Shown one piece after another: positions 1-13,200 of a stretch of DNA of 64,000 nt (within the stretch, counting starts at the first letter, position 1; each line of letters opens with the position of its first letter). The position numbers were made by a program, and so were the translations under genes. The DNA is taken from positions 372,001 through 436,000 of the forward strand of contig CANJKZ010000541.1 of the NCBI GenBank assembly GCA_947471745.1, in the 5' to 3' direction. This stretch comes from Closterium sp. Naga37s-1 (lineage: Eukaryota; Streptophyta; Zygnematophyceae; Desmidiales; Closteriaceae). Below the pieces are notes generated by a model, which was not told the DNA's origin, made no database searches, and saw nothing but the letters and a program-made list of their open reading frames with translations.

Positions 1-327
1 AACGTCGCAGTGATGACTGGCGATCCCCATAAAGGTGATCTGAGTGTTCGTTTGAGTCGATTCAAAAGGGCACATGCACACATCTGTACTTGGGATGCAT
101 GCATACGTTCATGTGTTCACGTGCCCTGTATCGGGCTCGAACCACAATGCACGTGCATGCTCGCACACATGAGGCCATTAACGCTGCAAATGTGCACGCC
201 ATGCCATTCCACGCCCAGCCGCGCGTCTCCTGCTCCATCCCACTCCTCCGTGTGTCCCTCACCTCATCCCATCGCCGCATCACCCCATCGCCCCATCATC
301 CCATCACCCCAACACATCACCCCACAG

Positions 328-378
328 GCGCCAGTGAGAAGTGCAGCGAATCTCTTGACATCGTGAGGAGCAAGTTTG
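328..378 (+). pseudogene. Exon-like copy 1 of the rhodanese exon
   Basis: After a pyrimidine-rich tract ending in cacag, this stretch reads GASEKCSESLDIVRSKF (first Gly completed by one base of an upstream exon). It is clearly related to the exon at 1285-1358. Similarity stops after the SKF codons, where the sequence becomes a gcacgtgcac-rich stretch with no splice donor at the matching place. Many differences from the other copies fall at third codon positions. It is probably a relic of local duplication rather than a used exon, although an alternative exon cannot be excluded. Confidence 0.55.
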
Positions 379-470
379 CACGTGCACGCACCCGTGTGCA
401 CATGTGCAAGCAATGCGCTTCCATGCGGCTCACCCCATCGCCTGCTCGTTCCCACTCGTCCATGTGTTTG

Positions 471-1134
471 TGCCGTGCGACCCTCACCCCTCATGCCGTG
501 CGACCCTCACCCCTCATGCCGTGCGACCCTCACCCCTCATGCCGTGCGACCCTCACCCCTCATGCCGTGCGACCCTCACCCCTCATGCCGTGCGACCCTC
601 ACCCCTCATGCCGTGCGACCCTCACCCCTCATGCCGTGCGACCCTCACCCCTCATGCCGTGCGACCCTCACCCCTCATGCCGTGCGACCCTCACCCCTCA
701 TGCCGTGCGACCCTCACCCCTCATGCCGTGCGACCCTCACCCCTCATGCCGTGCGACCCTCACCCCTCATGCCGTGCGACCCTCACCCCTCATGCCGTGC
801 GACCCTCACCCCTCATGCCGTGCGACCCTCACCCCTCATGCCGTGCGACCCTCACCCCTCATGCCGTGCGACCCTCACCCCTCATGCCGTGCGACCCTCA
901 CCCCTCATGCCGTGCGACCCTCACCCCTCATGCCGTGCGACCCTCACCCCTCATGCCGTGCGACCCTCACCCCTCATGCCGTGCGACCCTCACCCCTCAT
1001 GCCGTGCGACCCTAACCCCTCATGCCGTGCGACCCTCACCCCTCATGCCGTGCGACCCTCACCCCTCATGCCGTGCGACCCTCACCCCTCATGCCGTGCG
1101 ACCCTCACCCCTCATGCCGTGCGACCCTCACCCC
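471..1134. repeat. 23-bp minisatellite, about 29 copies
   Basis: A nearly perfect tandem array with a 23-bp unit (ccctcacccctcatgccgtg followed by cga). The only obvious variant is a ccctaacccc unit near 1011. All three + frames are open because the unit has no stop in any + frame, so the open frames here carry no coding evidence. The array lies in the intron upstream of exon copies 2 and 3 of the rhodanese gene. A 10-bp repeat (cataccaccc, about three copies) sits near 1231-1262, just before the functional-looking exon. Confidence 0.95.
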
Positions 1135-1154
1135 ATCACTCCATCACCCCACAG

Positions 1155-1220
1155 GCGCCACTGGGAAGCGCAGTGACTTTCTGGACGTCGTGAGGAGCAA
1201 GTTTCAGCCCGACAAGCCCC
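1155..1220 (+). pseudogene. Exon-like copy 2 of the rhodanese exon
   Basis: Preceded by ccccacag, this copy reads GATGKRSDFLDVVRSKF then QPDKP, matching the exon at 1285-1358 in all but a few residues, and then runs into actccatcacc without a donor. It is closer to copy 3 than copy 1 is. It could be a decoy 3' splice site plus partial exon. Whether any transcript uses it cannot be judged from sequence. Confidence 0.6.
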
Positions 1221-1284
1221 ACTCCATCACCCCATACCACCCCATACCACCCCATACCACCCTATCACCCCATCACCTCGCCAG

Positions 1285-4200
1285 GCGCCAGCGAGAAGCG
1301 CAGTGACTTTCTGGATGATGTCAAGAGCAAGTTCCAGCCCGACACGCCCCTTGTCGTGGTGCGTCCGCCGCTCTACCTGCTCTGCCTCTCTCTCTACTGC
1401 CGCTCTACCTGCTCTGCCTCTCTCTCTACTGTCGCTCTACCTGCTCTGCCTCTCTCTCTACTGCCGCTCTACCTGCTCTGCCTCTCTCTCTACTGCCGCT
1501 CTACCTGCTCTGCCTCTCTCTCTACTGCCGCTCTACCTGCTCTGCCTCTCTCTCTACCGCCGCTCTACCTGCTCTCTCTCTCTCTCTCCTGCCGCTCTAC
1601 CTGCTCTGTCTCTCTCTCTACCGCCGCTCTACCTGCTCTGTCTCTCTCTCTACCGCCGCTCTACCTGCTCTGTCTCTCTCTCTACCGCCGCTCTACCTGC
1701 TCTGTCTCTCTCTCTACCGCCGCTCTACCTGCTCTGTCTCTCTCTCTACCGCCGCTCTACCTGCTCTGTCTCTCTCTCTACCGCCGCTCTACCTGCTCTG
1801 TCTCTCTCTCTACCGCCGCTCTACCTGCTCTGTCTCTCTCTCTACCGCCGCTCTACCTGCTCTGTCTCTCTCTCTACCGCCGCTCTACCTGCTCTGTCTC
1901 TCTCTCTACCGCCGCTCTACCTGCTCTGCCTCTCTCTCTACTGCCGCTCTACCTGCTCTGCCTCTCTCTCTACCGCCGCTCTACCTGCTCTGTCTCTCTC
2001 TCTACCGCCGCTCTACCTGCTCTCTCTCTCTCTCTACCGCCGCTCTACCTGCTCTCTCTCTCTCTCTACCGCCGCTCTACCTGCTCTGCCTCTCTCTCTA
2101 CCGCCGCTCTACCTGCTCTGTCTCTCTCTCTACCGCCGCTCTACCTGCTCTGTCTCTCTCTCTACCGCCGCTCTACCTGCTCTCTCTCTCTCTCTACCGC
2201 CGCTCTACCTGCTCTGCCTCTCTCTCTACCGCCGCTCTACCTGCTCTGTCTCTCTCTCTACCGCCGCTCTACCTGCTCTGTCTCTCTCTCTACCGCCGCT
2301 CTACCTGCTCTCTCTCTCTCTCTACCGCCGCTCTACCTGCTCTGTCTCTCTCTCTACCGCCGCTCTACCTGCTCTGTCTCTCTCTCTACCGCCGCTCTAC
2401 CTGCTCTGTCTCTCTCTCTACCGCCGCTCTACCTGCTCTGTCTCTCTCTCTACCGCCGCTCTACCTGCTCTGCCTCTCTCTCTACTGCCGCTCTACCTGC
2501 TCTGTCTCTCTCTCTACCGCCGCTCTACCTGCTCTGTCTCTCTCTCTACCGCCACTCTACCTGCTCTCTCTCTCTCTCTACCGCCGCTCTACCTGCTCTG
2601 TCTCTCTCTCTACCGCCGCTCTACCTGCTCTCTCTCTCTCTCTACCGCCGCTCTACCTGCTCTCTCTCTCTCTCTACCGCCGCTCTACCTGCTCTGTCTC
2701 TCTCTCTACCGCCGCTCTACCTGCTCTGCCTCTCTCTCTACTGCCGCTCTACCTGCTCTGTCTCTCTCTCTACCGCCGCTCTACCTGCTCTGTCTCTCTC
2801 TCTACCGCCGCTCTACCTGCTCTCTCTCTCTCTCTACCGCCGCTCTACCTGCTCTCTCTCTCTCTCTACCGCCGCTCTACCTGCTCTGCCTCTCTCTCTA
2901 CCGCCGCTCTACCTGCTCTGTCTCTCTCTCTACCGCCGCTCTACCTGCTCTGTCTCTCTCTCTACCGCCGCTCTACCTGCTCTCTCTCTCTCTCTACCGC
3001 CGCTCTACCTGCTCTGCCTCTCTCTCTACCGCCGCTCTACCTGCTCTGTCTCTCTCTCTACCGCCGCTCTACCTGCTCTGTCTCTCTCTCTACCGCCGCT
3101 CTACCTGCTCTCTCTCTCTCTCTACCGCCGCTCTACCTGCTCTGTCTCTCTCTCTACCGCCGCTCTACCTGCTCTGTCTCTCTCTCTACCGCCGCTCTAC
3201 CTGCTCTGTCTCTCTCTCTACCGCCGCTCTACCTGCTCTGTCTCTCTCTCTACCGCCGCTCTACCTGCTCTGCCTCTCTCTCTACTGCCGCTCTACCTGC
3301 TCTGTCTCTCTCTCTACCGCCGCTCTACCTGCTCTGTCTCTCTCTCTACCGCCACTCTACCTGCTCTCTCTCTCTCTCTACCGCCGCTCTACCTGCTCTC
3401 TCTCTCTCTCTCTCTCTACCGCCGCTCTACCTGCTCTGTCTCTCTCTCTACCGCCGCTCTACCTGCTCTGTCTCTCTCTCTACCGCCGCTCTACCTGCTC
3501 TCTCTCTCTCTCTACCGCCGCTCTACCTGCTCTCTCTCTCTCTCTACCGCCGCTCTACCTGCTCTGCCTCTCTCTCTACCGCCGCTCTACCTGCTCTGTC
3601 TCTCTCTCTACCGCCGCTCTACCTGCTCTGTCTCTCTCTCTACCGCCGCTCTACCTGCTCTCTCTCTCTCTCTACCGCCGCTCTACCTGCTCTGTCTCTC
3701 TCTCTACCGCCGCTCTACCTGCTCTGCCTCTCTCTCTACCGCCGCTCTACCTGCTCTGTCTCTCTCTCTACCGCCGCTCTACCTGCTCTCTCTCTCTCTC
3801 TACCGCCGCTCTACCTGCTCTCTCTCTCTCTCTACCGCCGCTCTACCTGCTCTGTCTCTCTCTCTACCGCCGCTCTACCTGCTCTGTCTCTCTCTCTACC
3901 GCCGCTCTACCTGCTCTGTCTCTCTCTCTACCGCCACTCTACCTGCTCTGTCTCTCTCTCTACCGCCGCTCTACCTGCTCTGCCGCTCTCTCTACTGCCG
4001 CTCTACCTGCTCTGTCTCTCTCTCTACCGCCGCTCTACCTGCTCTGTCTCTCTCTCTACCGCCGCTCTACCTGCTCTGTCTCTCTCTCTACCGCCGCTCT
4101 ACCTGCTCTGTCTCTCTCTCTACCGCCGCTCTACCTGCTCTGCCTCTCTCTCTACTGCCGCTCTACCTGCTCTGTCTCTCTCTCTACCGCCGCTCTACCT

Positions 4201-7200
4201 GCTCTGTCTCTCTCTCTACCGCCGCTCTACCTGCTCTCTCTCTCTCTCTACCGCCGCTCTACCTGCTCTCTCTCTCTCTCTACCGCCGCTCTACCTGCTC
4301 TGCCTCTCTCTCTACTGCCGCTCTACCTGCTCTGTCTCTCTCTCTACCGCCGCTCTACCTGCTCTGTCTCTCTCTCTACCGCCGCTCTACCTACTCTCTC
4401 TCTCTCTCTACCGCCGCTCTACCTGCTCTCTCTCTCTCTCTACCGCCGCTCTACCTGCTCTGCCTCTCTCTCTACCGCCGCTCTACCTGCTCTGTCTCTC
4501 TCTCTACCGCCGCTCTACCTGCTCTGTCTCTCTCTCTACCGCCGCTCTACCTGCTCTCTCTCTCTCTCTACCGCCGCTCTACCTGCTCTCTCTCTCTCTC
4601 TACCGCCGCTCTACCTGCTCTGCCTCTCTCTCTACCGCCGCTCTACCTGCTCTGTCTCTCTCTCTACCGCCGCTCTACCTGCTCTGTCTCTCTCTCTACC
4701 GCCGCTCTACCTGCTCTCTCTCTCTCTCTACCGCCGCTCTACCTGCTCTGCCTCTCTCTCTACCGCCGCTCTACCTGCTCTGTCTCTCTCTCTACCGCCG
4801 CTCTACCTGCTCTGTCTCTCTCTCTACCGCCGCTCTACCTGCTCTCTCTCTCTCTCTACCGCCGCTCTACCTGCTCTCTCTCTCTCTCTACCGCCGCTCT
4901 ACCTGCTCTCTCTCTCTCTCTACCGCCGCTCTACCTGCTCTCTCTCTCTCTCTACCGCCGCTCTACCTGCTCTGCCTCTCTCTCTACCGCCGCTCTACCT
5001 GCTCTGTCTCTCTCTCTACCGCCGCTCTACCTGCTCTGTCTCTCTCTCTACCGCCGCTCTACCTGCTCTCTCTCTCTCTCTACCGCCGCTCTACCTGCTC
5101 TCTCTCTCTCTCTACCGCCGCTCTACCTGCTCTCTCTCTCTCTCTACCGCCGCTCTACCTGCTCTCTCTCTCTCTCTACCGCCGCTCTACCTGCTCTCTC
5201 TCTCTCTCTACCGCCGCTCTACCTGCTCTGCCTCTCTCTCTACCGCCGCTCTACCTGCTCTGTCTCTCTCTCTACCGCCGCTCTACCTGCTCTGTCTCTC
5301 TCTCTACCGCCGCTCTACCTGCTCTCTCTCTCTCTCTACCGCCGCTCTACCTGCTCTCTCTCTCTCTCTACCGCCGCTCTACCTGCTCTGCCTCTCTCTC
5401 TACCGCCGCTCTACCTGCTCTGTCTCTCTCTCTACCGCCGCTCTACCTGCTCTGTCTCTCTCTCTACCGCCGCTCAACCTGCTCTCTCTCTCTCTCTACC
5501 GCCGCTCTACCTGCTCTCTCTCTCTCTCTACCGCCGCTCTACCTGCTCTGCCTCTCTCTCTACCGCCGCTCTACCTGCTCTGTCTCTCTCTCTACCGCCG
5601 CTCTACCTGCTCTGTCTCTCTCTCTACCGCCGCTCTACCTGCTCTCTCTCTCTCTCTACCGCCGCTCTACCTGCTCTGCCTCTCTCTCTACCGCCGCTCT
5701 ACCTGCTCTGTCTCTCTCTCTACCGCCGCTCTACCTGCTCTGTCTCTCTCTCTACCGCCGCTCTACCTGCTCTCTCTCTCTCTCTACCGCCGCTCTACCT
5801 GCTCTCTCTCTCTCTCTACCGCCGCTCTACCTGCTCTCTCTCTCTCTCTACCGCCGCTCTACCTGCTCTCTCTCTCTCTCTACCGCCGCTCTACCTGCTC
5901 TGCCTCTCTCTCTACCGCCGCTCTACCTGCTCTGTCTCTCTCTCTACCGCCGCTCTACCTGCTCTGCCTCTCTCTCTACCGCCGCTCTACCTGCTCTGTC
6001 TCTCTCTCTACCGCCGCTCTACCTGCTCTGTCTCTCTCTCTACCGCCGCTCTACCTGCTCTGCCTCTCTCTCTACTGCCGCTCTACCTGCTCTCTCTCTC
6101 TCTCTCTACCGCCGCTCTACCTGCTCTGCCTCTCTCTCTACCGCCGCTCTACCCGCTCTGTCTCTCTCTCTACCGCCGCTCTACCTGCTCTGTCTCTCTC
6201 TCTACCGCCGCTCTACCTGCTCTCTCTCTCTCTCTACCGCCGCTCTACCTGCTCTCTCTCTCTCTCTACTGCCGCTCTACCTGCTCTGCCTCTCTCTCTA
6301 CCGCCGCTCTACCTGCTCTGTCTCTCTCTCTACCGCCGCTCTACCTGCTCTGTCTCTCTCTCTACCGCCGCTCTACCTGCTCTCTCTCTCTCTCTACCGC
6401 CGCTCTACCTGCTCTCTCTCTCTCTCTACCGCCGCTCTACCTGCTCTCTCTCTCTCTCTACTGCCGCTCTACCTGCTCTGCCTCTCTCTCTACCGCCGCT
6501 CTACCTGCTCTGTCTCTCTCTCTACCGCCGCTCTACCTGCTCTGTCTCTCTCTCTACCGCCGCTCTACCTGCTCTGTCTCTCTCTCTACCGCCGCTCTAC
6601 CTGCTCTCTCTCTCTCTCTACCGCCGCTCTACCTGCTCTGTCTCTCTCTCTACCGCCGCTCTACCTGCTCTCTCTCTCTCTCTACCGCCGCTCTACCTGC
6701 TCTCTCTCTCTCTCTCTACCGCCGCTCTACCTGCTCTCTCTCTCTCTCTACCGCCGCTCTACCTGCTCTCTCTCTCTCTCTCTCTACCGCCGCTCTACCT
6801 GCTCTGCCTCTCTCTCTACCGCCGCTCTACCTGCTCTCTCTCTCTCTCTACCGCCGCTCTACCTGCTCTCTCTCTCTCTCTACCGCCGCTCTACCTGCTC
6901 TGTCTCTCTCTCTACCGCCGCTCTACCTACTCTCTCTCTCTCTCTACCGCCGCTCTACCTGCTCTCTCTCTCTCTCTACCGCCGCTCTACCTGCTCTGCC
7001 TCTCTCTCTACCGCCGCTCTACCTGCTCTGTCTCTCTCTCTACCGCCGCTCTACCTGCTCTGTCTCTCTCTCTACCGCCGCTCTACCTGCTCTCTCTCTC
7101 TCTCTACCGCCGCTCTACCTGCTCTCTCTCTCTCTCTACCGCCGCTCTACCTGCTCTGCCTCTCTCTCTACCGCCGCTCTACCTGCTCTGTCTCTCTCTC

Positions 7201-10200
7201 TACCGCCGCTCTACCTGCTCTGTCTCTCTCTCTACCGCCGCTCTACCTGCTCTCTCTCTCTCTCTACCGCCGCTCTACCTGCTCTGCCTCTCTCTCTACC
7301 GCCGCTCTACCTGCTCTGTCTCTCTCTCTACCGCCGCTCTACCTGCTCTGTCTCTCTCTCTACCGCCGCTCTACCTGCTCTCTCTCTCTCTCTACCGCCG
7401 CTCTACCTGCTCTCTCTCTCTCTCTACCGCCGCTCTACCTGCTCTCTCTCTCTCTCTACCGCCGCTCTACCTGCTCTCTCTCTCTCTCTACCGCCGCTCT
7501 ACCTGCTCTGCCTCTCTCTCTACCGCCGCTCTACCTGCTCTGTCTCTCTCTCTACCGCCGCTCTACCTGCTCTGTCTCTCTCTCTACCGCCGCTCTACCT
7601 GCTCTCTCTCTCTCTCTACCGCCGCTCTACCTGCTCTCTCTCTCTCTCTACCGCCGCTCTACCTGCTCTCTCTCTCTCTCTACCGCCGCTCTACCTGCTC
7701 TCTCTCTCTCTCTACCGCCGCTCTACCTGCTCTCTCTCTCTCTCTACCGCCGCTCTACCTGCTCTGCCTCTCTCTCTACCGCCGCTCTACCTGCTCTGTC
7801 TCTCTCTCTACCGCCGCTCTACCTGCTCTGTCTCTCTCTCTACCGCCGCTCTACCTGCTCTCTCTCTCTCTCTACCGCCGCTCTACCTGCTCTGTCTCTC
7901 TCTCTACCGCCGCTCTACCTGCTCTCTCTCTCTCTCTACCGCCGCTCTACCTGCTCTCTCTCTCTCTCTACCGCCGCTCTACCTGCTCTGTCTCTCTCTC
8001 TACCTCCGCTCTACCTGCTCTGTCTCTCTCTCTACCGCCGCTCTACCTGCTCTCTCTCTCTCTCTACCGCCGCTCTACCTGCTCTGCCTCTCTCTCTACC
8101 GCCGCTCTACCTGCTCTGTCTCTCTCTCTACCGCCGCTCTACCTGCTCTGTCTCTCTCTCTACCGCCGCTCTACCTGCTCTGCCTCTCTCTCTACTGCCG
8201 CTCTACCTGCTCTCTCTCTCTCTCTCTCTACCGCCGCTCTACCTGCTCTGCCTCTCTCTCTACCGCCGCTCTACCTGCTCTGTCTCTCTCTCTACCGCCG
8301 CTCTACCTGCTCTGTCTCTCTCTCTACCGCCGCTCTACCTGCTCTCTCTCTCTCTCTACCGCCGCTCTACCTGCTCTGCCTCTCTCTCTACCGCCGCTCT
8401 ACCTGCTCTGTCTCTCTCTCTACCGCCGCTCTACCTGCTCTCTCTCTCTCTCTACCGCCGCTCTACCTGCTCTCTCTCTCTCTCTACCGCCGCTCTACCT
8501 GCTCTCTCTCTCTCTCTACCGCCGCTCTACCTGCTCTCTCTCTCTCTCTACCGCCGCTCTACCTGCTCTGCCTCTCTCTCTACCGCCGCTCTACCTGCTC
8601 TGTCTCTCTCTCTACCGCCGCTCTACCTGCTCTGTCTCTCTCTCTACCGCCGCTCTACCTGCTCTCTCTCTCTCTCTACCGCCGCTCTACCTGCTCTCTC
8701 TCTCTCTCTACCGCCGCTCTACCTGCTCTCTCTCTCTCTCTACCGCCGCTCTACCTGCTCTCTCTCTCTCTCTACCGCCGCTCTACCTGCTCTCTCTCTC
8801 TCTCTACCGCCGCTCTACCTGCTCTGCCTCTCTCTCTACCGCCGCTCTACCTGCTCTGTCTCTCTCTCTACCGCCGCTCTACCTGCTCTGTCTCTCTCTC
8901 TACCGCCGCTCTACCTGCTCTCTCTCTCTCTCTACCGCCGCTCTACCTGCTCTCTCTCTCTCTCTACCGCCGCTCTACCTGCTCTGCCTCTCTCTCTACC
9001 GCCGCTCTACCTGCTCTGTCTCTCTCTCTACCGCCGCTCTACCTGCTCTGTCTCTCTCTCTACCGCCGCTCTACCTGCTCTCTCTCTCTCTCTACCGCCG
9101 CTCTACCTGCTCTCTCTCTCTCTCTACCGCCGCTCTACCTGCTCTGCCTCTCTCTCTACCGCCGCTCTACCTGCTCTGTCTCTCTCTCTACCGCCGCTCT
9201 ACCTGCTCTGTCTCTCTCTCTACCGCCGCTCTACCTGCTCTCTCTCTCTCTCTACCGCCGCTCTACCTGCTCTGCCTCTCTCTCTACCGCCGCTCTACCT
9301 GCTCTGTCTCTCTCTCTACCGCCGCTCTACCTGCTCTGTCTCTCTCTCTACCGCCGCTCTACCTGCTCTCTCTCTCTCTCTACCGCCGCTCTACCTGCTC
9401 TCTCTCTCTCTCTACCGCCGCTCTACCTGCTCTCTCTCTCTCTCTACCGCCGCTCTACCTGCTCTCTCTCTCTCTCTACCGCCGCTCTACCTGCTCTGCC
9501 TCTCTCTCTACCGCCGCTCTACCTGCTCTGTCTCTCTCTCTACCGCCGCTCTACCTGCTCTGTCTCTCTCTCTACCGCCGCTCTACCTGCTCTGCCTCTC
9601 TCTCTACTGCCGCTCTACCTGCTCTCTCTCTCTCTCTACCGCCGCTCTACCTGCTCTGCCTCTCTCTCTACCGCCGCTCTACCCGCTCTGTCTCTCTCTC
9701 TACCGCCGCTCTACCTGCTCTGTCTCTCTCTCTACCGCCGCTCTACCTGCTCTCTCTCTCTCTCTACCGCCGCTCTACCTGCTCTCTCTCTCTCTCTACT
9801 GCCGCTCTACCTGCTCTGCCTCTCTCTCTACCGCCGCTCTACCTGCTCTGTCTCTCTCTCTACCGCCGCTCTACCTGCTCTGTCTCTCTCTCTACCGCCG
9901 CTCTACCTGCTCTCTCTCTCTCTCTACCGCCGCTCTACCTGCTCTCTCTCTCTCTCTACCGCCGCTCTACCTGCTCTCTCTCTCTCTCTACCGCCGCTCT
10001 ACCTGCTCTCTCTCTCTCTCTACCGCCGCTCTACCTGCTCTCTCTCTCTCTCTACCGCCGCTCTACCTGCTCTCTCTCTCTCTCTACCGCCGCTCTACCT
10101 GCTCTCTCTCTCTCTCTACCGCCGCTCTACCTGCTCTGTCTCTCTCTCTACCTCCGCTCTACCTGCTCTGTCTCTCTCTCTACCGCCGCTCTACCTGCTC

Positions 10201-13200
10201 TCTCTCTCTCTCTACCGCCGCTCTACCTGCTCTGCCTCTCTCTCTACCGCCGCTCTACCTGCTCTGTCTCTCTCTCTACCGCCGCTCTACCTGCTCTGTC
10301 TCTCTCTCTACCGCCGCTCTACCTGCTCTGCCTCTCTCTATACTGCCGCTCTACCTGCTCTCTCTCTCTCTCTCTCTACCGCCGCTCTACCTGCTCTGCC
10401 TCTCTCTCTACCGCCGCTCTACCTGCTCTGTCTCTCTCTCTACCGCCGCTCTACCTGCTCTGTCTCTCTCTCTACCGCCGCTCTACCTGCTCTCTCTCTC
10501 TCTCTACCGCCGCTCTACCTGCTCTCTCTCTCTCTCTACCGCCGCTCTACCTGCTCTGCCTCTCTCTCTACCGCCGCTCTACCTGCTCTGTCTCTCTCTC
10601 TACCGCCGCTCTACCTGCTCTCTCTCTCTCTCTACCGCCGCTCTACCTGCTCTCTCTCTCTCTCTACCGCCGCTCTACCTGCTCTCTCTCTCTCTCTACC
10701 GCCGCTCTACCTGCTCTCTCTCTCTCTCTACCGCCGCTCTACCTGCTCTGCCTCTCTCTCTACCGCCGCTCTACCTGCTCTGTCTCTCTCTCTACCGCCG
10801 CTCTACCTGCTCTGTCTCTCTCTCTACCGCCGCTCTACCTGCTCTCTCTCTCTCTCTACCGCCGCTCTACCTGCTCTCTCTCTCTCTCTACTGCCGCTCT
10901 ACCTGCTCTCTCTCTCTCTCTACCGCCGCTCTACCTGCTCTCTCTCTCTCTCTACCGCCGCTCTACCTGCTCTCTCTCTCTCTCTACCGCCGCTCTACCT
11001 GCTCTGCCTCTCTCTCTACCGCCGCTCTACCTGCTCTGTCTCTCTCTCTACCGCCGCTCTACCTGCTCTGTCTCTCTCTCTACCGCCGCTCTACCTGCTC
11101 TCTCTCTCTCTCTACCGCCGCTCTACCTGCTCTCTCTCTCTCTCTACCGCCGCTCTACCTGCTCTGCCTCTCTCTCTACCGCCGCTCTACCTGCTCTGTC
11201 TCTCTCTCTACCGCCGCTCTACCTGCTCTGTCTCTCTCTCTACCGCCGCTCTACCTGCTCTCTCTCTCTCTCTACCGCCGCTCTACCTGCTCTCTCTCTC
11301 TCTCTACCGCCGCTCTACCTGCTCTGCCTCTCTCTCTACCGCCGCTCTACCTGCTCTGTCTCTCTCTCTACCGCCGCTCTACCTGCTCTGTCTCTCTCTC
11401 TACCGCCGCTCTACCTGCTCTCTCTCTCTCTCTCTACCGCCGCTCTACCTGCTCTGCCTCTCTCTCTACCGCCGCTCTACCTGCTCTGTCTCTCTCTCTA
11501 CCGCCGCTCTACCTGCTCTGTCTCTCTCTCTACCGCCGCTCTACCTGCTCTCTCTCTCTCTCTACCGCCGCTCTACCTGCTCTCTCTCTCTCTCTACCGC
11601 CGCTCTACCTGCTCTCTCTCTCTCTCTACCGCCGCTCTACCTGCTCTCTCTCTCTCTCTACCGCCGCTCTACCTGCTCTGCCTCTCTCTCTACCGCCGCT
11701 CTACCTGCTCTGTCTCTCTCTCTACCGCCGCTCTACCTGCTCTGTCTCTCTCTCTACCGCCGCTCTACCTGCTCTGCCTCTCTCTCTACTGCCGCTCTAC
11801 CTGCTCTCTCTCTCTCTCTACCGCCGCTCTACCTGCTCTGCCTCTCTCTCTACCGCCGCTCTACCCGCTCTGTCTCTCTCTCTACCGCCGCTCTACCTGC
11901 TCTGTCTCTCTCTCTACCGCCGCTCTACCTGCTCTCTCTCTCTCTCTACCGCCGCTCTACCTGCTCTCTCTCTCTCTCTACTGCCGCTCTACCTGCTCTG
12001 CCTCTCTCTCTACCGCCGCTCTACCTGCTCTGTCTCTCTCTCTACCGCCGCTCTACCTGCTCTGTCTCTCTCTCTACCGCCGCTCTACCTGCTCTCTCTC
12101 TCTCTCTACCGCCGCTCTACCTGCTCTGTCTCTCTCTCTACCGCCGCTCTACCTGCTCTGTCTCTCTCTCTACCGCCGCTCTACCTGCTCTGCCTCTCTC
12201 TCTACTGCCGCTCTACCTGCTCTCTCTCTCTCTCTACCGCCGCTCTACCTGCTCTGCCTCTCTCTCTACCGCCGCTCTACCTGCTCTGTCTCTCTCTCTA
12301 CCGCCGCTCTACCTGCTCTGTCTCTCTCTCTACCGCCGCTCTACCTGCTCTCTCTCTCTCTCTACCGCCGCTCTACCTGCTCTCTCTCTCTCTCTACTGC
12401 CGCTCTACCTGCTCTGCCTCTCTCTCTACCGCCGCTCTACCTGCTCTGTCTCTCTCTCTACCGCCGCTCTACCTGCTCTGTCTCTCTCTCTACCGCCGCT
12501 CTACCTGCTCTCTCTCTCTCTCTCTCTACCGCCGCTCTACCTGCTCTGCCTCTCTCTCTACCGCCGCTCTACCTGCTCTGTCTCTCTCTCTACCGCCGCT
12601 CTACCTGCTCTGTCTCTCTCTCTACCGCCGCTCTACCTGCTCTCTCTCTCTCTCTACCGCCGCTCTACCTGCTCACTCTCTCTCTCTACTGCCGCTCTAC
12701 CTGCTCTGCCTCTCTCTCTACCGCCGCTCTACCTGCTCTGTCTCTCTCTCTACCACCGCTCTACCTGCTCTCTCTCTCTCTCTACCGCCGCTCTACCTGC
12801 TCTCTCTCTCTCTCTACCGCTGCTCTACCTGCTCTGCCTCTCTCTCTACCGCCGCTCTACCTGCTCTGTCTCTCTCTCTACCGCCGCTCTACCTGCTCTG
12901 TCTCTCTCTCTACCGCCGCTCTACCTGCTCTCTCTCTCTCTCTACCGCCGCTCTACCTGCTCTGCCTCTCTCTCTACCGCCGCTCTACCCGCTCTGTCTC
13001 TCTCTCTACCGCCGCTCTACCTGCTCTGTCTCTCTCTCTACCGCCGCTCTACCTGCTCTCTCTCTCTCTCTACCGCCGCTCTACCTGCTCTCTCTCTCTC
13101 TCTACTGCCGCTCTACCTGCTCTGCCTCTCTCTCTACCGCCGCTCTACCTGCTCTGTCTCTCTCTCTACCGCCGCTCTACCTGCTCTGTCTCTCTCTCTA

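Noticed and set aside
1011-1020. Telomere-like ccctaacccc
   Set aside because: A single variant unit of the 23-bp repeat, not a run of telomere repeats.
90-1193. Open frame of 367 codons with HAVRPSPLMPCDP-type repeats
   Set aside because: Produced by the stop-free 23-bp minisatellite. No start context, domain or consistent frame with the exon copies.
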